Assembly (NCBI GenBank): GCA_029721435.1
Contig: CM056574.1
Location: 70,227,501-70,291,500 of the forward strand
Length of the DNA stretch: 64,000 nucleotides
Reading direction: 5' to 3'
Origin: Gymnothorax reevesii
Taxonomy: Eukaryota > Chordata > Actinopteri > Anguilliformes > Muraenidae
The notes beneath the pieces were generated by a model. It did no database searches. It saw nothing but the letters and a program-made list of their open reading frames with translations, and had not been told where the DNA came from. Of the stretch, positions 33,445-45,346 are shown one piece after another. A program made the position numbers and the translations under genes. The stretch's first letter is position 1. Each line of letters starts with the position of its first letter.

Positions 33445-35069
33445 CACTCAACAAAAATATAAACGCAACACTTTTGTTTTTGCTCCCATTTGTCATGAGA
33501 TGGACTCAAAGATCTAAAATTCATTCCAGATACACTATATTACCATTTCTCTCAAACATTGTTCACAAATCTGTCTAAATGTGTGATAGTGAGCACTTTT
33601 GCTTTGCTGAGACAATCCATCCCACCTCACAGGTGTGCCACATCAAGATGCTCATCAGACACCATGATTAGTGCACAGGAGTACCTCAGACTGTCCACAA
33701 CAAAAGGCCACCCTGAAATGTGCAGTTTTTGCTTTATTGGGGGTCTGGGGACTCATAACCAGTCAGTATCTGGTGCGACCACTATTTGCCTCATGCAGTG
33801 CAACACATCTTCTTCGCATAGAGTTTATCAGATTGTCAATTGTGGCCTGTGGAATGTTGGTCCACTCCTCTTCAATGGCTGTGCGAAGTTGCTGGATATT
33901 AGTGGGAACTGGTACGCGCTGTCGTATACGCCGGTCAAGCACATCCCAAACATGCTCAATGGGTGACATGTCCGGTGAGTATGCTGGCCATGCAAGAACT
34001 GGGACATTTTCAGCTTCCAAGAATTGTGTACAGATCCTTGCAACATGGGGCCGTGCATTATCTTGCTGAAACATGAGGTGATGTTCATGGATGTATGGCA
34101 CAACAATGGGCCTCAGGATCTCATCACGGTATCTCTGTGCATTCAAAATGCCATCAATAAAATGCACCTGTGTTCTTCGTCCATAACAGATGCCTGCCCA
34201 TACCATAACCCCATCACCACCATGGGCCACTCGATCCACAACATTGACATCAGCAAAGCGCTCACCCACACGACGCCACACACGCTGTCTGCCATCTGTC
34301 CTGAACAATGTAAACCGAGATTCATCCGTGAAGAGAACACCTCTCCAACGTGCCAGACGCCATCAAATGTGAGCATTTGCCCACTTAAGTCTGTTATGAC
34401 GACGATCTGGAGTCAGGTTAAGACCCCGATGAGGACGACGAGCATGCAGTTGAGCTTCCCTGAGACGGTTTCTGACAGTTTGTGCAGAAATTCTTTGGTT
34501 ATGCAAACCAATTGTTTCAGCAGCTGTCTGAGTAGCTGGTCTCAGACGATATTGGAGGTGAACCTGCTGGATGTGGAAGTCCTGGGCTGGTGTGGTTACA
34601 CGTGGTCTGCGGTTGTGAGGCCGGTTGGATGTACTGCCATATTCTCTGAAACGCCTTTGGAGACGGCTTATGGTGGAGAAATGAACATTCAATGCCCAAG
34701 CAACAGATCTGGTTGACATTCCTGCTGTCAGCATGCCAATTGCACGCTCCCTCAATGCTTGCACCATCTGTGGCATTTTGCTGTGAGACAAAACTGCACA
34801 TTTCAGAGTGGCCTTTTATTGTGGGCAGTATAAGATACACCTGTGCACTAATCATGGTGTCTGATGAGTATCTTGATGTGGCACACCTGGGAGGTGGGAT
34901 AGATTGTCTCAGCAAAAGTGCTCACTATCACACATTTAGACAGATTTGTGAACAATGTTTGAGAGAAATGGTAATATTGTGTATCTGGAATGAATTTTAG
35001 ATCTTTGAGTCCATCTCATGACAAATGGGAGCAAAAACAAAAGTGTTGCATTTATATTTTTGTTGAGTG
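33445..35069 (-). mobile_element. Tc1-like transposon 4, nearly intact, ~290-bp inverted repeats
   Basis: This 1625-bp element is flanked by TA (33443-33444 and 35070-35071). The ends start CACTCAACAAAAATATAAAC on both strands with few differences. Similarity continues for roughly 290 bp through TTGTCATGAGATGGACTCAA, CACACATTTAGACAGATTTG and CAGGTGTGCCACATC. It is the least decayed DNA transposon in the window. Confidence 0.95.
33763..34791 (-). pseudogene. Tc1-like transposase (DD34E) with a single in-frame stop
   Basis: The frame starts MSHSKMPQMVQALRERAIGM at 34791 and ends HEANSGRTRY at 33763, about 342 codons, the usual Tc1 length. The DNA-binding domain shows STRSVAWALNVHFSTISRLQ and the GRPR-like NRRPRVTT linker. 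The catalytic triad is complete: Asp in LFTDESRF, Asp in FQQDNARPH, Glu in MSPIEHVWDVL 34 residues later. The only visible defect is a TGA at 34363-34365, between WANAHI and WRLARWRGV; the halves are in the same frame. The stop probably arose from an Arg codon. This copy could be the remnant of a recently active family. Confidence 0.92.
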
Positions 35070-35298
35070 TAGATACAGAATAAATGAATAAAATTTTGAA
35101 AAAATTTGCATGATTGTTGATTTTTGCTTTTTCCGGGCCACAGTACAGATAAACTAAACACACTGAGTAAAGTAGCTTAAGCCAGGAGTTCAACAACTAT
35201 TCTGATGACAAAATGAAACTTGTGGGTCTGTCAGCTCTGAAAATCCATTTCTAAGGCCCTCAAACTCCCTACAAAATGAAGGAGGTTTTGTTAAAATT

Positions 35299-35301
<3 letters not shown>

Positions 35302-35345
<44 letters not shown>
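35302..35345 (+). repeat. (CA)n microsatellite
   Basis: About 22 uninterrupted CA dinucleotides. Confidence 0.97.
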
Positions 35346-35347
<2 letters not shown>

Positions 35348-37176
35348 TTCTGTAAAATGGATATAATTTCAGGAACTAGCAATAACTGAGCTGAAATATT
35401 TGACCTCAGTACTGCCAATGCATATCTCTTGAAATGTGCAAAGTTTGTGGGGGGCTCTGGTTAAGTTGACACAGAATGATCCACAAGTTTAATTACTTTC
35501 TCAACACAGATTTCTTATTTATTTATTCGTGAATAAATAGGCTAAATAGATTAATTTTACTAATAAGAGCAACAGCATGACGCCCGCATCGCTGCATATG
35601 GATAATCAGTCATTTTGACAGCTGCACTCGTTCCTGCATGTTGTTTGCAGGTTTCAAATCTGCGTACACCTGGTAAGACCTGGCGTGAGATTTTGGCGGA
35701 CGGTTCGCTCACCTTCAGATAAACAAATGCCGATCCTTGCGGGAGATTTGGCGTAGGCCTACACCCATTTTTTAGTGTACGCACGTTTGATAAATGCGGG
35801 CCAGTGACCCTTGGTCAAATGGGCACTCTTGAAAATCACTTTTTTTTTTTTTATTTCTGCCCAAGAAAAGAATAACATTTGAGACGCTATTAACGCAAAA
35901 ATAAGAAAATAGAGGCCACTTCTAATTATTATGGAGTGTGAAAGCCTTGGCCCACAATACCCCTAAATACCATTTTCAGTCACAAAGTCAGATTTGTTTC
36001 CAAGATACCGACCTCCAAATTAACGTTCGCGTAATTGGTTAACTTTCGCGGGAAAGTGGGCCTGGCACCGAATTGTCAAAGGCCCCCTCAGAAACCCGGA
36101 GTTCAAAAAATTGTGCTTACGTTGAGTATGCATGTAGCGGCACGAGCACAAATATTTTTAGTCAGGTCTGAGTAAATCACAGTGGAACGTCTTTCTGAGT
36201 TCATATAGAATGACCCAATTTCACAATCCAATATTTTATTGAACGGAAATTGGGTACAATTAAATGTGATTCTGCCATAATGACAGCGACAACTGTAAGT
36301 AGCCAATTAAAACCCCCAAGTCTTATAAAAAAATAAATAAATAACACCACTAGCTTCACCTCAAAAGTTATTCTCCCCATCAACATCCCGGTCATAACTG
36401 GCCACATTCTGACTTGGAACAATTCTTAAGGGCCGTTGATAGAACTACTTCTCGGATTTAAAAAAAATAATAAAAATAAATTAAAAAAAACCTCCATACA
36501 ATTGGCAACACTGACTAAACGTCTCATCACAGGAAATTTGGAGGTTATAGGCCATTTGCTTTTCTCCAAAACCAAAAGAAAAGCTCTGAAGTTTGTGATA
36601 GAAACTAAATCGTCAGGCTCAGAACTCAAGCGTCCATGGTCACGAACACGATTGTCTTTATGGCAATAAACTGATGTTCTCGTATATTTCGTACTGGACA
36701 ACAATGCATTCCGTAAAAAAAAAGTCGTCCACAGAAACTAACAAAAAATGACCGTCAACAGCAAGAATTCGCTGAATGCCAATGCGATAACTCAAGGCTG
36801 AAAAACATACAGTAAATTGTATTTATCTTCGAATTTTGCACGTGCAGCCACATAAGATGATGCGGAGCACAAAATAAGCACGATTCAGCGAAACGAAGCT
36901 TTTCCCAAAATTGAATCGTTAGTGCAGTGAGACCCACAGTCCCCGAAACGAGCAAACATAAGAGACCAATAACCACAGATACCTGCGAGTATGGAGTTCA
37001 TGGCTGAAAAAGTGCTGCACAACAGCTACGCACAAGTTGACGAATGTACCGTTCTCCGGGATGAACATTGAAAACAGCACTTGTGCGCTCATCGTTATCA
37101 GCTATGCACAAGCCAGACAGCAAGTCCTGCGAAATTCGCCAACTTCAGCATTTCTGCTTCACAAAGTTTTGATTAC
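35346..37176. other. Proximal intron of the KSR gene; possible MITE near 35640-35810
   Basis: No second KSR exon is seen here. The stretch GTAGGCCTACACCCATTTTT with CGCACGTTTGATAAATGCGG at about 35750-35800 resembles ends of dispersed fish repeats. The rest is unique-looking. Confidence 0.4.
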
Positions 37177-37178
37177 CT
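37171..37178 (-). other. Splice donor of KSR exon 1
   Basis: The minus strand reads AG|GTAATC at the point where similarity to KSR ends. GT lies at 37175-37176. Confidence 0.8.
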
Positions 37179-37389
37179 CTAAATTGCGTATTTCTTGTTG
37201 GGTGAGGTCGTTTGTCGCTGCGCATTTTGTCCGGAGCCCTTGCAGACTGGCGATGGATATTTCGATCAAATTCTGAATCAGTTCACATTGTTGCAGCGCG
37301 GCCATCGCTGCGCCTCCGACATAGCTATCCCGATGCAATAGATCATCACTTGCAACCATTTTTCCCTCTTTGAGAGAAAGGCTATCCAT
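37177..37389 (-). CDS. ksr1: Kinase suppressor of Ras, first coding exon
   Basis: This exon encodes 71 residues starting [20 protein letters not shown]. Residues 30-71 hold the start of the conserved KSR CA1 region, including [20 protein letters not shown], then [22 protein letters not shown] proteins are pseudokinase scaffolds that bring RAF, MEK and ERK together at the membrane; CA1 binds BRAF. The exon ends GAG|GTAATC, a phase-0 splice donor at 37176/37177, and the frame soon stops in the intron. The ATG at 37389 is the first in-frame ATG after an in-frame TGA at 37438-37440 and has G at -3 and G at +4. The TQQEIR wording is closer to KSR1 than to KSR2 as I remember them, so the paralogue call is tentative. 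Later exons should lie at lower coordinates beyond the window. Confidence 0.88.
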
Positions 37390-37560
37390 TCCTCGGCATG
37401 GGGCACTGCTCAAAGGGGAAGGGGATGTTTTCAGACGTCAAAGGTTAAGGGCACATGAAACATACATGGCATTAAGGATAAATAGTAGACTGTTTCTCCC
37501 GAGTTATTCGCGTCCAGCTGGAACGCAATCGTGAAATGAGTACGGCCAGCAAACTAGAAA
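37390..37560 (-). promoter_or_regulatory. Probable 5' UTR and proximal promoter of KSR
   Basis: This segment lies directly upstream of the KSR start codon. It contains the in-frame TGA (37438-37440) and a TGACGTC (37434-37440), seven of eight bases of a cAMP response element. CpG dinucleotides are noticeably frequent from about 37200 to 37920 compared with the rest of the window, as in a vertebrate CpG-island promoter. I cannot locate the transcription start. Confidence 0.4.
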
Positions 37561-39316
37561 GGCTTTCAACATCTTAAAAAACAGATATGGATTTTAGTTT
37601 GACAGGGCGGCGAATCCATGTTTCCTGCTAGTTCCACCGTTCGACTACTGCGCCCAGAGTGGTAGAGCTGCATTCAAGTGTGCAGACCTTTCGGCATATG
37701 CACGAGATTCCTGAAAAATTACGCGAGAATCTTGCTGAAGATGCGCGATAAATCCTCTGAATCCCGCGATGCCTGTAGGATCTTGCAAAAAAAAAAAAAA
37801 ATTCGTTCTAGCATCCCAACTGCGTGACCTGGACGGACGCCACAAAGGCACGACAAGAAATCTGCACATATCCGCTGACCCCAGAGAGGTGCTGCACGCG
37901 GCTGGAGGGGGGCGGCATCTAAAGTCAATTCTCAGACGTCCAATGTTTACAAACAAATTACTGGCTTTGTTCACATCTTGCATTGTCACATGACCATTTT
38001 ATTCATAAACCAATGTTTTGTGTTCATGCGTGGATAATCCTTCTATTTCGGTTCGTTTGCGCAGGTGCAGCTTGCTGACTGGCCGATAAACAAAAACAAT
38101 GGGAATCGACTTCAGATGCCCTTTAAGCCTGACTTTACGCTTAAGTAAAGCCTGAAGCAGCTCCTTTTACTTTAGTCCATGTTCCAGATTTGAAGAGGTT
38201 CCTGGTTTTACTAGGTGCTGAAGTCAGGCTTAATCACACAGCCATTACACCCCCAGGGTCAGGGCAAGAAGAATTCGCATTTGTATCAAGTAAAAAGCGC
38301 TGCTGATAGTACTATCTAAAGGAAGAGCAAATGTAGTGCAGTACTTGATTTATCGATCCATGTTTGTCCTTAAATCCATTTTTTTTTTTAAACATAATGC
38401 AGGAAATAATAATTTTCCTAAAGGAATTTTTGCTGCTTGTTTAGCTAATATTTCAGATTCATAATGTACTTGATGGAAATCATGAATGAGAACACTTCAG
38501 ATGCTGATAATCTGAGTTTTTGTGAGGATTTACGAAATGAACCACTTGCAAGTAAAATGCAAAATGGAGGCTTTATTTCTGAAGGGGGAAACCCCCCAAC
38601 AGAGCAGGCAACAGCACAAAGTCCACAATCCAAAATCAGAATCCAATGGGCGAAATCCAGAATTGGAAACAGGGCACCAATCACAAAAATCACGGTCAGA
38701 CAAAAAAGGTTCAATCAAAACACAAGAAGGCGGCAAATTACAGGGAGAATGCAAAACTCGATAGTTAAGGACGGTCCAGTCAGGAAGATAATCACAATGG
38801 GTACAGGGCGAAATGAACGTGGCACAAATAAGCAGAGAGAACGATCTGACAAAGCAGTGTGAAGAGACATCCAATATACACTTCAGGGAGGTCACATGAT
38901 AACAAAACACAGGTGGAAGCAATGAGACTGATTACAAGGGAGAAACACATTAGGGAGAACCTAGTCACATGAAAAAGGCAAAAGCCAAAACATGGATCAC
39001 AAGACAGCCTATAGACAGAACAAACAGATCTGGTCAAGGATTTCTAAGTGCACAGAGTGAGTGGCAGAACAGTGATAAGACAGGTGCAGAGAATCTGCAA
39101 GAAACACAGCAAAGTAGATTGAGTGAAGGCAAGAGGCGGAGACTAGAACAGGGCGAGTGCTGAGAGCTTGTTAATCAATTAGTAAGTGCAGCTAGAGAAT
39201 CCCGAGTGCTCTTTAGTAAGTTAGTCTTAGATACACAATGTTTGTCTTGGTTAGTAAATTAACAAAATAAGAAACTGTCAGTATGTGTTAGTAAGATAGT
39301 AAGTAAACAAGATGGG
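37561..39316. other. Upstream flank of KSR, partly repetitive
   Basis: The first few hundred bases are CpG-rich. From about 38545 to 39160 the sequence is A/G/C-rich with many near-repeats of AAAATC, CAGAAT and AACACAG and resembles a dispersed fish repeat that also flanks the LTR element on its other side (45927-46225). No gene is supported; the 132-codon frame at 38464 is compositionally biased and unlike any family I know. Confidence 0.4.
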
Positions 39317-39320
39317 GAAG

Positions 39321-39808
39321 TGTAAAGTGAAAACATGCCACTAGATGGCAGTATTGACCTTTTTTGTTAAGCCCAGTCTGGAGCTAGGTTTGGGCGTGTC
39401 CTGGGCATATCTGAAAGGGGAAAGTCCCAGAGAATTAAAAAAAAAGTCTAAAAGGTGGGTGGGGGCTGCAAAAGAGTATATCAGGAGAAAAATTAAGAGA
39501 GTAAAGTAAAAGGAGAAATTGCAAGGAGAAGGATACATGTGACCAGACCTGTCATTTCTGTTTAAGACCTGTGAAGTTTTTTGTGGGTTTTTGCCTGTGT
39601 TGGAGCATTTTCCTCACCCGGAACATCACCAAGCAACCCCATCTCAAGGGAATGTAAATATTTTTTTTCTAGTCTATTATCAATCTTGGTCAGTAGTATA
39701 AATTGTAGGTTAGTGTTGGTCATTGTTGAATTAAATCTGTTTTAGTTTAAAAATTTTGTCTGTCATCCCTTGCTGTCTTACATGTCGTAACCAATTGGGT
39801 CCATAACA
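39321..39808 (+). repeat. 5' LTR of gypsy B1
   Basis: This 488-bp LTR begins TGTAAAGTG and ends CCATAACA. It carries a CTCF consensus match at 39338-39351 and a TATA-like AGTATATCAG near 39475. It matches the 3' LTR once the insertion there is removed. Confidence 0.93.
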
Positions 39809-39811
39809 AAT

Positions 39812-39829
39812 TGGGGGCTCATCCAGGAT
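39812..39829 (+). other. Primer binding site of gypsy B1, tRNA-Pro type
   Basis: TGGGGGCTCATCCAGGAT begins three bases after the LTR. It complements the 3' end of vertebrate tRNA-Pro with two mismatches. B2 has the same site with a three-base insertion. Confidence 0.75.
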
Positions 39830-39895
39830 AGACCATTGCGTGAGTCATTTATTGAAAATCTAACATTTCAAATTGTGAAATTGTTTTTTTTTTCT

Positions 39896-39898
<3 letters not shown>

Positions 39899-39948
<50 letters not shown>
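39899..39948 (+). repeat. (TA)n microsatellite between LTR and gag of B1
   Basis: About 25 TA units stand where the sister copy B2 has only AGATATATATTG (47969-47980). The expansion therefore arose after the two copies diverged. Confidence 0.95.
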
Positions 39949-39949
<1 letters not shown>

Positions 39950-39963
39950 ACAAATCAACAGCA

Positions 39964-41552
39964 ATGGATGATTTCTTGGCATCACCAATCATAGAGGTTG
40001 TGAAGTCTTTTTTTAAAACACAGAACTGCTAGAAATATGCAGACAGTTAGAGCTGACAGAGGTAAGACTGGTTAGAGAAATTGATGAATATTACATTGAT
40101 GAAAATGTGTTTGCACAAGGAGATCTGGAACAGTTTTCAGTGGAAAATCCAAATGTAGAAATGGAACTTAAATTAAAAATGCTAGAGATTGAAAGGGAGG
40201 AAAGAGAAAAACAAAGAGAGTTTGAGAGGGCAGAAAGAGAAAGGGAGGAAAAAGAAAAACAAAGAGAATTTGAAAGGGCAAAAAGAGAGAAAGAAAGACA
40301 GTTTGAGTTAGAAAAACTAGCAAGGGAAGACAAAAAAGAAAGGGAGGAAAAAGAAAAACAAAGAGAATTTGAGTTTGAAAAATTTGCTAGACTGAGAGAT
40401 TTCGATTTACAGAAATTCAATCGAGAAGAAAGGCTCCAAATGGAGCAACTAAAAATAAAAATAGACGCTGAAAATAAATTTTGTGCTAGCCAGGAGGTAA
40501 AACTGGCGTCTCCATTCTTGGAGAAGGACGATGATAACTATTTCCAGTGCTTTGAAAAGGTAGCTAAGAGTTGTCAGTGGCCCAAGGAACACTGGCCTCT
40601 GGTGTTGCAAACTGTCCTCAAGGGTAAAGCTCAACAAGCCTATTCGGTTTTGTCTGCAGATGATTCCTCTGATTATGAGGTTGTCAAAAAGGTTCCAGAG
40701 GCTTACCGACAGAAATTCAGAGGTCTGAAGAAATCTGACAATCAGACTTATGTGGAATTTGCAAATGAGAAGAAGGTTTGCTTTGAGCGCTGGTGTACTT
40801 CTATGGAGGTCAAGGATGATTTCAACTCACTAAAAGAGATGGTGTTAGTTGAAGAATTCAAAAACTGTGTTAAGGATTATATTAAGACCTACCTTAATGA
40901 GAAACAAGCACTGAATTTGCAATCAGCTGCCAAATTTGGAGATGAATATGTTCTCACACATAAGTCCAAATTTCAGTCTAGCAGTAACAATAGATGGTTC
41001 CAATTTCAGAAGAAAGGTAATGGTGATACCCAAGATTCCTCACCCAAAGATAAAGACAAATCTGGTGATGGTGCTCAGAAATCCAGTCACAGGTCTGATG
41101 AAAGCGTGAAAGCCGACAGTGAAAAAAGTGGTCTAGTTTGCAATTATTGCAAGAAATCTGGTCATGTTACAACTAACTGTTGGTTCCTTAAAGCTAAGAA
41201 AGAAAAAGAAAAGGATACCAAACCAAATGCCTTTGTGAAAACAAGTTTAGAAACCCCTGTAGTAGATGATCAATCTACTAAATTGCCTGCTCCTTGTGGG
41301 GCTAAAAAGCGTGATACTGCTGACTTTGTGAGAGAGGAATTTCCTCCATTTGTGTCAGAGGGATTTGTGGCTCTGAATGAGCATTCTCCTCCTGTCCCCA
41401 TATATATCCTAAGAGATACCGGAGCGTCTCAGTCACTTTTGTTGATGGACTCCTTCGAGTTACGTCATGAGACCGTTTCTGGGGATTTCATACTTGTACA
41501 AGGTATTGAAGGGAGGACTGTTTCTGTACCCCTGCGCTCTGTATTCTTGTAG
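39964..41552 (+). pseudogene. gag: gag and protease of gypsy B1
   Basis: The start ATG is at 39964 (MDDFLASP). An early frame break follows near 40010 within a T-run, and a short deletion removes the KPAMRKA segment present in B2. From 40107 one 481-codon frame stays open through the Glu/Arg/Lys-rich coiled coil, the SCAN-like core (VPEAYRQKFRGLKKSDNQTY, MVLVEEFKNC), the CNYCKKSGHVTTNC zinc knuckle and the protease site LRDTGASQSLLL. An 8-residue deletion precedes VPEAYRQ. A TAG ends the frame at 41550, within the protease domain. Gag and protease share a frame in this family, since no shift site is needed here. Confidence 0.9.
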
Positions 41553-41579
41553 TCTGTTTCAGTTACTGGACAGGTAAAG

Positions 41580-44500
41580 GTGGGACTTATGTCAAGTCTA
41601 CCTATCAAGGGTGTTTCTCTGTTGCTAGGCAATGACCTGGCTGGGGGCGATGTAGTTCCCCCTGTTCATCTTACTTCACAGCCGAGCACTGAAGATGGCG
41701 ATGAAGACCCATCTCTGTACCCTTCCTGTGCAGTGACTCGTGCTGTGGCCAAGAGGGCTCAAGAAGAAGATGATGTGGTGCCGTCCAGCACATAGAATAG
41801 TCATGACTCAGGTGGTTTGCCTCATGACTCTGTTCGGCCTACTATAGTTTCTCCGTTTGAGGACTTATCAGACACGTCTATCAGTTCTTCGTTCAGCCAG
41901 CCAGATGGGTCCGGTGATTATGATGTGTCTGGAGACTTGTCTCTGTCCAGAAAGCGGTTGATTGAGGAGCAAACTAATGATCCTGAAATTTGTGTACTAA
42001 AGAGGAGTGCCCTTTCTGATAAAGAAATAGACGCAGTTCCAGTTGGGTATTATCTCAAGGATGGTGTGTTGATGTGGAGGTGGCGCCCTTCTGATATCCC
42101 TGCTAATGCAGATTGGGCAGTGGTAAGGTAAATTGTTGTTCCGAAGGTCGACAGGAATGAGATCTTAATGGCTCATAGTTTACCTTTAGGAGGTCATCTT
42201 GGTCTTAACAAGACTGTTGATAAGATCACGAAACACTTCTTCTGGCCTGGGCTTCGGAAAGATGTTTCCAACTTTTGCAAAACCTGTCACCCTTGTCAGG
42301 CAGTTGGAAAACACCAGTTAGGCCCACCAGTAGCTCCATTGCAGCCTATGCCAGCATTTGGGGAGCCCTTCTCTAAGGTCATTGTTAATTGTGTTAGTCC
42401 ATTACCCAAGACTAGATCTGGAAATCAGTACTTGTGGACAATCATGAGTGCATCTACCAGATTCCCTGAAGCCATACCTCTACGCAACATCAAGGCAACT
42501 GCAATCTCAAAGGCTTTGATAAAGTTCTTCATGTTGTTTTTTGGGCTTCCCAGGGAAATTCAATCAGACTAAGGTAGCAATTTCACTTCTGGATTGTTTC
42601 AGCAGGTTGTGTATGAACTAGGTGCGAAGCAGATTCTTTCCAGTGCCTATCATCCAGAGAGTCAGGGTGCCTTAGAGCGGTTTCATTCCACTCTCAAGAC
42701 AATGATGAGGACTTACTGTTATGACCATGAGAAAGACTGGGATGAAGGTGTTCATTTGCTGTTGTTTGCAGCTATAGAAGCAGTGCAGGAGTCTACTGGA
42801 TTCAGTCCGTTTGAGCTAGTGTTTGGCCATGAAGTGAGAGGACCTTTGCTATTGTTGAATGAACAATGGCAAGAGAAAGAGCCGCATATCAGCCTGTCAG
42901 ACTATGTTAGCAAGTTCAAGGAAAGAGTGCATGCAGCTTGTGACCTAGCCAAAGAGAACTTGAAATCAAGTCAGGGAAAAATGAAAACTTAGTATGATCA
43001 TAAGGCTAGAAGCCGTGAGTTTAAACCAGGAGACAAGGTCCTTGTGTTGTTTCCCTTGCAGTCCAATCCATTGCAGACTAGATTTCATGGTTCGTTTGAA
43101 ATTCTGACAATACTCAATGATCTCAATTACATTGTAAAGACTCCAGATAGGAGAAAGCCTGAACAGTTATGTCACATTAACATGCTGAAGCCTTATCATG
43201 ATAGGAATGCTAGGGTTGCAGGTGTCACTTTAGATCCTCCTATGGCTGAGACTTGTGAAGATGAGGGGGAGTTTCAAGATGATGAACCTAGAATTAAAGC
43301 CGAAGTTCTTTCATGTAAATTGTCAAATTCTGAAGTGTTGCAAAATCTTGATGTAAAACTCCAGCACTTAGAACCCTCACAGAAAGATCAGTTTGAGAGG
43401 TTGATCAAGAAATATAAAGATCTATTTCCTGATGTTCCAAAGAGAGTTTCTATAGCATCTCATGATGTAGATGTTGGTGATGCCAAAATAATAAAACAGC
43501 ATCCGTACTGGATGAATCCTGAAAAGAGGGATTGCTGAGAAAGAGGTTGAGTATTTGTTAGAACATGATATTATCCGACCCTCTAACTCAGATTTGGAGT
43601 CCCCCCTGTGTGCTAGTTCCAAAACCTGATGGAAGTACTGGATTCTGTCCAGATTATCGCAAAGTCAATACTGTAACTAGAACTGATGTGTTTCCAATAC
43701 CTAGGATTGATGATTGTATTGATAGAGTTGGGCAAGCAAAGTTTCTGACCAAGATTGATTTGTTGAAGGGTTATTGGTGTGTGCCTTTAACTGAGAGGGC
43801 CAAGAGCATCTCTGCTTTTGCCACACTATCTGGGTTTTACCAGTATGAAGTCCTACCCTTTGGCTTGAAAAATGCCTCAGCCACATTCCAAAGGATGATA
43901 CAGTCTACAATCGCCGGATTGCCACACACGGGTGCGTACATCGACGACCTGATCACATGGAGTGACTCCTGAGAAGACGTTGTTCCAGCACCTGACCCAG
44001 ACCAACCTGACTCTTAACCTGAACAAGAGTGACTTTGGTTGTGCTACTGTCACGTATCTTGGCTACGTCATAGGCCAGGGTAAGGTGGCACCCATAAATG
44101 CTAAAGCCCAAGCCATCATGGACTTTCCAGTTCCTGACAACAAAAAAGCTTTCCGCCGCTTCCTTGGAATGATAAGGTACTACCGCAAGTTCTGTAAGAA
44201 CTTTGATGAGATTGCTCTCAGTGTCACCAACCAACTGAAGAAATGCGTAAAGTTCACCTGGGATGAAGCATGCCAAAAAGCCTTTGATCGCCTGAAGTCT
44301 CTGCTGTATCACTTCCCCATGCTCAAATCTCCTAACTTCAACAAACCGTTATCCATCACGGTCGATGCCAGTGACCAAGCTTGTGGATCTGTGCTCCTAC
44401 AGTGAAGTGACTCCGATGACATTGTGCATCCCGTGGCATACTTCTCCTGGAAATTTTATTGCCACCAAAAGAACTATTCCATAATAGAGAAGGAGCTGTT

Positions 44501-44723
44501 GGCTCTGGTTCTATCCTTACAACGCTTTGAGGTTTATGTTTGTACAGGGCAAAAGCCAATAATTGTATATACTGACCACAATCCGTTAATGTTTTTGAGT
44601 TTGATGAAAAACAAGAATCGGAGATTGTTGAATTGGAGTTTGATTTTACAGGAGTTTGACTTGGAAATTAAGCATGTAAAGGGTACTAACAATGTAATTG
44701 CTGATTGCTTATTCCCTGTTTGA
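41580..44723 (+). pseudogene. pol: protease end, integrase, reverse transcriptase and RNase H of gypsy B1
   Basis: Successive pieces of the pol frame are recognisable by comparison with B2. The integrase zinc finger (HSLPLGGH ... CKTCHPC) and DDE core lie at 42168-42990; the first Asp region reads IVNCVSPL, so the catalytic Asp is replaced by Asn. Reverse transcriptase follows at about 43520-43972 (LPFGLKNASATFQ, AYIDDLITW) and RNase H at about 43962-44723 (ITVDASDQACGSVLLQ, YTDHNPLMFL). Stops at 41793, 42129, 42571, 42990, 43970 and 44403 and several frameshifts prevent function. A deletion after TWSDS removes about ten codons. Confidence 0.92.
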
Positions 44724-44972
44724 GTATGCGTATATATCACGTGTTTATTAGCATCTTGTATTATATGTCTATTTACACAAGTGTCTACTAAACCATTTTT
44801 GTATTGAAAAGAAAAATTTTGCCTTTACGAGTCAAAATTTTTCCCTTTTGGAATGGAAGTGTAATGTGAAAAAATACCACTAGATGGCAGTATTGACTTT
44901 TTTTTGTTAAGCCCAGTCTGGAGCTAGGTTTGGGCATGTCTTGGGCATGTCTGAGTGGGGAAAGTCCCAGAG

Positions 44973-45270
44973 CAGTGATTCCTAAAGTGTGGGCCATATG
45001 ATTTTTAATTATTTTTATTTTAAAATATTTATTGCACGATTTTAAAAAATATTAAGAAGTAATAACCTATTGAATATTATTGACCTCACAATATTTTAGG
45101 AACCTTATATAGTTAATGATCGGAATGTAGCTTTCTGGTCATCATGACCGGGGGTCATAATCGGAGGAGCACGTACTGTGTTCGATAATTAATTCTGTCT
45201 TGTGTGTACACCACAGATTAAAAGTTTGGGCTTCCTTTATCCCCCTGCTTTCATTTCAATCCTGAATCTT

Positions 45271-45346
<76 letters not shown>

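Noticed and set aside
1..37176. Second KSR exon
   Set aside because: I looked for the continuation of the CA1 region and for kinase-domain motifs on the minus strand and found none.
37645..37989. 114-codon minus-strand frame upstream of KSR
   Set aside because: It includes a poly-Phe run from an A-tract and has no similarity that I recognise. Openness is explained by high GC.
38464..38862. 132-codon frame on the plus strand
   Set aside because: Its Asn/Gln/Arg/Lys-rich composition matches the repetitive DNA there. No domain, no Kozak support, and overlapping frames on both strands are equally open.
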